Shown here: positions 50,835-55,576 of the stretch, in pieces
How the letters are laid out: each line of letters opens with the position of its first letter
How positions within the stretch are numbered: position 1 is the stretch's first letter
Source: Bacillota bacterium
Lineage (GTDB): Bacteria > Bacillota > Clostridia > Tissierellales > Gottschalkiaceae
Direction of reading: 5' to 3'
NCBI GenBank assembly: GCA_023420895.1
Contig: JAEZUY010000011.1
Location: 1 to 55,576, forward strand
DNA: 55,576 nucleotides
The notes under the pieces: generated by a model
Seen by the model: only the letters and a program-made list of their open reading frames with translations
Database searches by the model: none
Told to the model about the DNA's origin: nothing
Made by a program: the position numbers and the translations under genes

Positions 50835-52100
50835 ATGGATATATATAAGAAACTGATACTTTTATCTATTGAAAATGCGTTTATTCTGAGTGCTGTAATG
50901 AAAGCGGCAGGGGAATGGAAGTACAGAAACTGGCCTAAAACGCTGATATCATGGATAGTGATGAATATAGCAGGACTGATAATGGATTTGTATTTTGGAA
51001 TAAATATAATAATAACAGCTCTTGTAGTATATACTTTCTCCTTGAAATGTCTCATAGGAAGAAAAATGCTTGCAAGTGCGCTATATACTTTTATGGGAAT
51101 TGTAATAGGAATATCTATGGAGTTTTTAGCATTGAGCATTGTAGCTGAACTGTCTCCGGAAGGCGCAGATGAGTTCATAATAAGTCTTATTTCATTCGCT
51201 GTTGCATTCATATTCATGAATATATTCTTCACTCTTTTAGACAGAAGTAAAATTGTTGAAAAGTTTGAGCGTGAATCTGCAAGAAACAGCCGGCTTATTC
51301 CAGTGATACTTATAGGAATTTTTATTTTTACACATATATTAGTATATATTTTGAATCTTGCAGGTTCAGACATAGTGTCACAGAGCTATTTTGTAGGATT
51401 CATAATGGCCGTAAGACTGATAGTTCTATATTTTACAGCAAGAAATGTGCTTTCATATGCAGTTACAGTTCAGAGTGAAAGAGAATACTATAAGTATCTT
51501 CCCATAATAGAAGAACTTATAGATGAAGTAAGAGCTAAACAGCATGAATTCGACAATCATATACAGGTACTTAAAATGGGAGGAAATAAAGAAACAGAAG
51601 ACTATATAAAGAGAATGAGTAAAGATCATGAAAGTATAAAACTTCTAAAACTCTCCAATAAAATGCTTGCAGGTTTTCTGTTTGAGAAAATAAAGAGCGC
51701 TAAAATGAAGAATGTCAGATTTGATATAAATATAGAAGATTATTTTTTCGACTCTGGAATTCCTGATTATGACTTTATGAATGTTGTGAATAATCTTTTG
51801 AACAATGCATTCGAAACTGATGATGAGGATAAACATGTTATTCTTAATCTTAAGAAAAATGGAGTAGTCGAAGTTAAAAATAAAACATCATATTTAAGCG
51901 ATTCAAAACTTGAAAAAATGTTTGAAAAAGGTTATAGTACAAAAAACGGTTCAAAAAGGGGATACGGTCTCTATAATGTATATAATATAATTAAAAAATA
52001 TGATGGGGACATGTTTATAATAAATGAAAAGTCTGAGGATGAAAATGGAAACAACAGTAAATCTGGAGATAATTATTTAGTCTTTAGAATTAAGTTTTAA
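50835..52100 (+). CDS. GHKL sensor histidine kinase (AgrC-like)
   Basis: The 421-residue protein has about six N-terminal membrane helices (to residue about 215), then a cytoplasmic kinase core with the His box KQHEFDNHIQ and GHKL-type ATP-binding motifs NVVNNLLNNAFE and STKNGSKRGYGLYNV. This is the AgrC class, which often senses peptides. No AgrB protease or AgrD peptide gene is seen next to it, so the signal may be made elsewhere or be non-peptide. It is coupled to the LytTR regulator (two-base gap). Confidence 0.9.
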   Translation: MDIYKKLILLSIENAFILSAVMKAAGEWKYRNWPKTLISWIVMNIAGLIMDLYFGINIIITALVVYTFSLKCLIGRKMLASALYTFMGIVIGISMEFLALSIVAELSPEGADEFIISLISFAVAFIFMNIFFTLLDRSKIVEKFERESARNSRLIPVILIGIFIFTHILVYILNLAGSDIVSQSYFVGFIMAVRLIVLYFTARNVLSYAVTVQSEREYYKYLPIIEELIDEVRAKQHEFDNHIQVLKMGGNKETEDYIKRMSKDHESIKLLKLSNKMLAGFLFEKIKSAKMKNVRFDINIEDYFFDSGIPDYDFMNVVNNLLNNAFETDDEDKHVILNLKKNGVVEVKNKTSYLSDSKLEKMFEKGYSTKNGSKRGYGLYNVYNIIKKYDGDMFIINEKSEDENGNNSKSGDNYLVFRIKF

Positions 52101-52182
52101 ACTGATTTTATGAACTGAATATGAATATTCAAATTTACAGCTTTAAATTTAGACCTAGATGAGAACAGGAGTGTTTTAAGAT

Positions 52183-53649
52183 ATGAAAAATATAAGAAAG
52201 GAAATCGTATCAGATATGAGAAAAAGAAAAAATAAAATAGTAAAACTTGTACTGTCAGCGGCTTTTCTTTCACTGCTTTCTTTTGGGGTGGAAGCAGAAG
52301 CTGAGGATATGGGAATTCAAGAGAGTCCAGAATTGTCTGCAATTGAAATAAATACTCCTAAAAACGATATATTGCCGGTTCCGGATTCTGCGGGATACAG
52401 TTCCGGGAATGCTGATGAAAACAGCGGCAGTTCGGGTATAGAGAATTCGGAAAATGAAAATAGTGAAGATTTGGGAAACGGAGAAACGGAAGAATCGAAT
52501 ATCGGAAGTTCAGATTCAGAAAATCAAAATGGAAGAATCAGTTTGGGAAACTCTATGAATCCAGTTATAAATCCTGAGGATATTTCTTTAGAAGATGAAG
52601 AATACATTGAAGAGAACGAGGATTCTGAAGAGCTGGAAGAAGGCAGTTCTGAGATTGATGAATCTGTAATAAGCGTGGAAGATATCGAAGACGATAAAAT
52701 AGAAAATGATGAGAATCCAGAAAATGAAAATTTAGAAAATAAAGAGTCAGAATATTTAGATAAAGATTCTGTTGAAAAAGATCATACAGAGATTGACAGA
52801 GAAGTTATATATAATGAAACGACAGGTGAAGTTCCAGAGAGAGGGAAACCTGACCGAATACCCATGTTCAATATGAATACAAACAGAGGAAACAGTCTGG
52901 GAAGCTATAAAAAGAATGACGATTCAGATGAAAGCGATGAGGAACTGATAGATGTCATTCAGAAAAATCCTGTAACAGAAGTTATTCTGACAAATAAAGA
53001 TACTGTGCCGGAGCCTGAACCGGAACCCGAATCGAACAGAGATTCAGAAACTCCCGCAATAAGATATGAGTATGAGGAAGGCCGAAGCATTTTTAATATA
53101 AAGAAAAGAGTAGAAGCAAAGTACAGAAGCGAACCGAGAATATTTATAGGTTCTTCTCTGAAAAGTGAAAGCAGTGAAGATAGAAGCATAAATAAATTTA
53201 TAGTTGAATTTCTTCTTCTAAAGAATATTCACTATTCAGAAGAAGACTGCAACAAGCTAATACGTGTAGCGCCAGGAAAATATATCTGGATACTTCCAGA
53301 GGAAATAAATGAGAAGTACCTCGCTGAAATATCTGAGCTTTTAAGGGAAAAAGGATATACCATAATAAGCTATATGGAGAATGGAAAAATGAGCATAGTG
53401 ATTCAGAGTTCTAAAGGAGAAGCAGTTATGGACGAAGATTTCCTTGCCATAGTGAACAGAGTTCTGTCAGGACGTAAAGCTCAAATAGAGTCAGCAGATA
53501 AAATAATAAACAATATGGGCTATTCAAAAGCTGCTCTTGATAAAAAAATAGCGGCTCCTCTTGAATCTGAAGGGATTTTTAAAAGTAAAAATGACGACAA
53601 TTTCCTTATAAGAGATATGATACTCGATATATTAGGAGCTGAAAAATAG
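52183..53649 (+). CDS. Exported acidic repeat-rich protein of unknown function
   Basis: The 488-residue protein has a basic start and signal-like hydrophobic segment (LVLSAAFLSLLSFGVEAEA), then about 250 residues rich in Ser, Asn, Glu and Asp with no predicted fold, a Pro-Glu stretch (PEPEPEPES), and a compact C-terminal region (residues about 310-488) with mixed helix and strand. I recognise no family. Start choice is uncertain: the ATG at 52183 lies 11 bases after AGGAG, and one at 52216 is also possible. It lies 82 bases after the AgrC-like kinase gene on the same strand, so it may be an output of that system. A terminator follows. Confidence 0.7.
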   Translation: MKNIRKEIVSDMRKRKNKIVKLVLSAAFLSLLSFGVEAEAEDMGIQESPELSAIEINTPKNDILPVPDSAGYSSGNADENSGSSGIENSENENSEDLGNGETEESNIGSSDSENQNGRISLGNSMNPVINPEDISLEDEEYIEENEDSEELEEGSSEIDESVISVEDIEDDKIENDENPENENLENKESEYLDKDSVEKDHTEIDREVIYNETTGEVPERGKPDRIPMFNMNTNRGNSLGSYKKNDDSDESDEELIDVIQKNPVTEVILTNKDTVPEPEPEPESNRDSETPAIRYEYEEGRSIFNIKKRVEAKYRSEPRIFIGSSLKSESSEDRSINKFIVEFLLLKNIHYSEEDCNKLIRVAPGKYIWILPEEINEKYLAEISELLREKGYTIISYMENGKMSIVIQSSKGEAVMDEDFLAIVNRVLSGRKAQIESADKIINNMGYSKAALDKKIAAPLESEGIFKSKNDDNFLIRDMILDILGAEK

Positions 53650-53662
53650 AAAAGAAACTGAA

Positions 53663-53699
53663 ATATCCTGCAGAGAATCTCTGCAGGATATTTTTTATA
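53663..53699 (+). terminator. Terminator after the acidic exported protein gene
   Basis: ATCCTGCAGAG pairs with CTCTGCAGGAT around AAT, followed by six T. Confidence 0.9.
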
Positions 53700-53837
53700 A
53701 GTTTTTATAAGAATAAACTCTTCTTTTTCAATTTCTGAAAACTTGTAGACGCATATTATATAATATATAATTAAGTACATATTGAAATCAGAAGAGGATT
53801 TTTGACATCTAAAATTGGTCCGATATAATTTCGGCGA

Positions 53838-53868
53838 AGGGAGGAAGCTGCAAAAAAGCAGCGATAAT
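53838..53868 (+). promoter_or_regulatory. Hairpin-bridged ribosome-binding site of recR
   Basis: GGGAGGAAG lies about 24 bases from the ATG at 53869, too far for normal initiation. Between them GCTGC and GCAGC form a 5-bp stem with a six-A loop (53847-53862). Folding it out leaves eight bases between Shine-Dalgarno and ATG, close to ideal. Confidence 0.6.
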
Positions 53869-54474
53869 ATGTCGTATATAGCAGGAACTGTAGCGGATCT
53901 CATTGAAGAGTTCTCAAAACTTCCCGGCATAGGAAAAAAGAGTGCTCAGAGACTCGCTTTTTATATTATAAATTCAGATGCGGATCTTGCAGAAAAACTT
54001 GCAGGAGCGATAATAAGAGCAAAAAGAGATACTAAATACTGCAGTATATGCTGCAATCTGACAGATACGGACCCGTGTTCAATATGCAGCAGTCCAAAAA
54101 GAGAAAAAGACACTATATGTGTTGTATCTGATTCGAGAGATGTTATGGCTATAGAGAGAACTAAAGAATATAACGGTCTATACCATGTTCTGCATGGAAA
54201 TATATCTCCTATGGATGGAATAGGTCCAGATGAAATAAAAGTGAAGGAGCTTCTTTCCAGAATTCAGAAAAATTCTGATGAAGTAAAGGAAGTAATTCTT
54301 GCAACAGGCTCTACTATTGAAGGAGAAGCTACGGCTATGTATATCTCGAAACTTTTAAAGCTGCTTGGAATAAAAACGACAAGGCTGGCCTCAGGTATTC
54401 CTGTAGGAGGAGATCTTGAATATGCAGATGAAATAACTCTTTCAAAAGCGATTGAAGGAAGAGTTGAACTTTAG
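53869..54474 (+). CDS. recR: Recombination protein RecR
   Basis: This 201-residue protein takes part with RecF and RecO in loading RecA at gaps. It has the helix-hairpin-helix motif LPGIGKKSAQRLAF, a four-cysteine zinc finger (CSICCNLTDTDPCSIC) and a Toprim domain (ICVVSDSRDVMAIE, ASGIPVGGDLEYAD). The ATG at 53869 gives the usual family length and N-terminus (MSYIAGTVADLIEEF); the longer frame from 53815 has a non-conserved extension. The unusual ribosome-binding arrangement is described separately. bofA follows after 30 bases. Confidence 0.96.
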   Translation: MSYIAGTVADLIEEFSKLPGIGKKSAQRLAFYIINSDADLAEKLAGAIIRAKRDTKYCSICCNLTDTDPCSICSSPKREKDTICVVSDSRDVMAIERTKEYNGLYHVLHGNISPMDGIGPDEIKVKELLSRIQKNSDEVKEVILATGSTIEGEATAMYISKLLKLLGIKTTRLASGIPVGGDLEYADEITLSKAIEGRVEL

Positions 54475-54504
54475 AATGGAAAATTCTGAAAGGAAGAAGA
54501 TTTT

Positions 54505-54756
54505 ATGGATGCTTTAATTGGATATGCAATTGGAATTGCGGCAATAGTAATATTAGGAAGAGTTCTGACATTTCCGTTAAAAAAGATAGGCAAGCTTATA
54601 TTAAACGGTATAGCAGGAGCGATAATGCTTATAATTGTAAACTCAATAGGTGCAGGAGCCGGGATAACAGTAGGTGTGAATGTGTTTAGCGCTCTTATCG
54701 CCGGTTTTTTTGGAGTTCCGGGCGTGATTTTTCTTATAATACTGAATATGATTTAG
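54505..54756 (+). CDS. Pro-sigma-K processing inhibitor BofA family protein
   Basis: This 83-residue protein has two to three hydrophobic helices and the BofA signature GRVLTFPLKKIGKLILNGIAG with NVFSALIAGFFGVPG near the end. In Bacillus BofA sits in the forespore-surrounding membrane and holds back the SpoIVFB protease until sigma-K is needed. The recR-bofA order is conserved in spore formers. It supports a sporulating or recently sporulating lineage. Confidence 0.9.
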   Translation: MDALIGYAIGIAAIVILGRVLTFPLKKIGKLILNGIAGAIMLIIVNSIGAGAGITVGVNVFSALIAGFFGVPGVIFLIILNMI

Positions 54757-54792
54757 AAAAAGGCGGACACCATATGGTGTCCGCCTTTTTAA
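54757..54792. terminator. Bidirectional terminator after bofA
   Basis: A perfect palindrome AAAAAGGCGGACACC and complement around an AT centre, with A and T runs at its ends. It can stop both bofA (plus) and the small minus-strand gene at 54808. Confidence 0.93.
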
Positions 54793-54807
54793 TCTATATC
54801 TTAAGAT

Positions 54808-55053
54808 TTATCTTATTTTTCTTTCATAGTCATTTCTAAATATGTTATCTCTGTTTCTTTCTGAATTTAATTTGATTACACGTCCTCTTTCCGGTTTAAC
54901 GTTTTCTTTTTTCCTGGGCGTCTGCTTCTTTTTTTCTTTTCTTCTTTTCTTTATGTAAAAAAGTCTCATTCTTCCAAGGTAGGAAACTATAAGAATAAAT
55001 ATTGGAAGAGTCAGTATAATCGTAAGTATAGAAGCTATTATACTGAATTTCAA
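54808..55053 (-). CDS. Small membrane protein with basic tail, function unknown
   Basis: The 81-residue ORF starts at a TTG six bases after AGTAGG (a modest ribosome-binding site). The first 30 residues form one hydrophobic helix (IIASILTIILTLPIFILIVSYL), followed by a very basic Lys/Arg tail (KKRRKEKKKQTPRKK) that should stay in the cytoplasm. I do not recognise the family. A stronger Shine-Dalgarno sequence, GAAAGGAGGT, lies about 50 bases upstream on the same strand (55101-55110) but has no start codon close to it. Confidence 0.5.
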   Translation of the reverse strand: MKFSIIASILTIILTLPIFILIVSYLGRMRLFYIKKRRKEKKKQTPRKKENVKPERGRVIKLNSERNRDNIFRNDYERKIR

Positions 55054-55271
55054 TTTAAACCTACTGCGAATAATATATTTTACTTATATTATATAGTAGT
55101 ACCTCCTTTCTGATATTTAATTGTCAAATTTAAAGACTGGATTTTTAAATTTCATTATCCGATATCTCTATCTTTAAGTTAATTTTAGCACTAATATATG
55201 ATTTCATCAAGGAAACAACAGCAATTCACGGATAAATAATGAAAAAAGACGAAAAAAAGGCGAAAAAAAGT

Positions 55272-55300
55272 TTGACAAAGAAATATAATGGTGTTAATAT
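55272..55300 (+). promoter_or_regulatory. Strong promoter P1
   Basis: Perfect TTGACA, a 17-base spacer and TAATAT. Predicted start near 55307. Confidence 0.75.
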
Positions 55301-55306
55301 AATCAA

Positions 55307-55396
55307 GTTGCCAAAATTAGACGGCATAAAAAATACTGATCACCAGTCAGAACTTTTGAACTTCTCAGCTGAAATTTCTGAGAACTGTTTTTCTTT
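55307..55396 (+). ncRNA. Candidate small RNA or P1 leader ending at a terminator-like hairpin
   Basis: Downstream of P1 the sequence can fold into small hairpins (TGCC/GGCA, ACTG/CAGT) and then TTCTCAG/CTGAGAA (55362-55384), followed by a U-rich stretch. A transcript of about 90 nt would result. I recognise no known RNA family; it could equally be the untranslated leader between tandem rRNA promoters. Confidence 0.3.
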
Positions 55397-55511
55397 AGAT
55401 TACTAATGAAGTCTTATTTCAGATTTTATTTTTCAAATATGAAGAAAGAATTAAGTGAAGATGTTGAATTCAGCAGTCTAGAAAAGAAAATAAAAAACTT
55501 TCAAAAAACTG

Positions 55512-55540
55512 TTGACATGAAATTCTATACGTGATATAGT
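55512..55540 (+). promoter_or_regulatory. Strong promoter P2 at the right edge
   Basis: Perfect TTGACA, a 17-base spacer and TATAGT, 36 bases before the window ends. Confidence 0.75.
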
Positions 55541-55576
55541 ATATAAAGTAGTCGCGAGACAGGCGCTACAGAGAAA

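Larger units (their letters stand above)
55054..55576 (+). other. Gene-free stretch with strong tandem promoters, possible rRNA operon leader
   Basis: No convincing ORF lies in these 523 bases. They contain a minus-strand Shine-Dalgarno-like site, two plus-strand promoters (55272 and 55512), a structured region with a terminator-like hairpin, and at the very end a stable-RNA-like leader (GTCGCGAGACAGGCGC). Tandem consensus promoters of this kind are usual before rRNA operons, which would begin beyond the window. Confidence 0.45.

Noticed and set aside
55101..55111. Match ACCTCCTTTCT to the 3' end of 16S rRNA
   Set aside because: Only 11 bases match and the preceding sequence is not 16S-like. 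It is better read as a minus-strand Shine-Dalgarno sequence.
1..55576. CRISPR arrays, insertion sequences or prophage genes
   Set aside because: I saw no regularly spaced repeats, transposase, integrase or phage structural genes anywhere in the window.

Overview
The window looks like chromosomal DNA of an AT-rich, Gram-positive, anaerobic, spore-forming member of the Firmicutes (Clostridia or Tissierellia grade). The evidence is frequent TTG starts with strong Shine-Dalgarno sites, an oxygen-sensitive class III ribonucleotide reductase (nrdD-nrdG), a two-subunit glycine decarboxylase (gcvPA/gcvPB), a long Bacillus/Clostridium-type SRP RNA, S-layer-homology proteins, the sporulation-linked recR-bofA pair, and a probable selenoprotein. 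Guanine deaminase beside a purine permease, plus a glycine cleavage operon with codon use typical of high expression, would suit a purine- or amino-acid-fermenting anaerobe, but that is inference.

Layout. 1-6.5 kb: OatA-like O-acyltransferase; a 32-codon membrane peptide; a NiaR-type regulator followed by a PTS-EIIC-like membrane protein, with a similar motif in front of each; an SDR dehydrogenase with an orphan solute-binding lipoprotein. 6.5-9.3 kb (minus): guanine deaminase and NCS2 purine permease. 9.5-12.8 kb: D,D-carboxypeptidase and serS (minus), then tRNA-Arg(CCT) and tadA (plus). 12.9-18.3 kb: hom-lysC (minus) diverging from thrC-thrB-ACT regulator (plus), with overlapping -10 boxes between them. 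18.5-25.3 kb: gcvT, gcvH, gcvPA, gcvPB, a short gene with in-frame UGA in a CxxU motif followed by a SECIS-like hairpin, then lipB-lipA. Lipoylated GcvH links the lip genes to the gcv genes; the small selenoprotein between them is the best candidate for a new component. 25.4-28.9 kb: lipoprotein, OmpR-type regulator and histidine kinase. 29-31.9 kb: nrdD-nrdG behind paired NrdR boxes. 32-35.5 kb: Ig-like surface protein, bioY-bioB behind a BirA operator, and a HAD phosphatase.

35.5-55.6 kb: tRNA-Ser(GGA) and SRP RNA, followed downstream by dnaX, ybaB, recR and bofA. In many Firmicutes these genes are close together, but here they are separated by a methionine transsulfuration pair, two SLH proteins (one carrying a thermonuclease), a very AT-rich three-gene island (PLD-type nuclease interrupted by an amber codon, UvrD-family helicase, AddB-like protein), a C-GCAxxG-C-C protein and a copper-chaperone-like protein. 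An AgrC/AgrA-like system with an exported acidic protein lies between ybaB and recR. The right end holds two strong tandem promoters, a candidate small RNA, and what may be the start of an rRNA operon.

Two observations deserve most attention. One is the selenoprotein between the glycine cleavage and lipoate genes (23233-23532). The other is the PLD/UvrD/AddB-like island (about 41.1-47.07 kb), which resembles a mobile DNA-processing or defence module that I cannot match to a named system.
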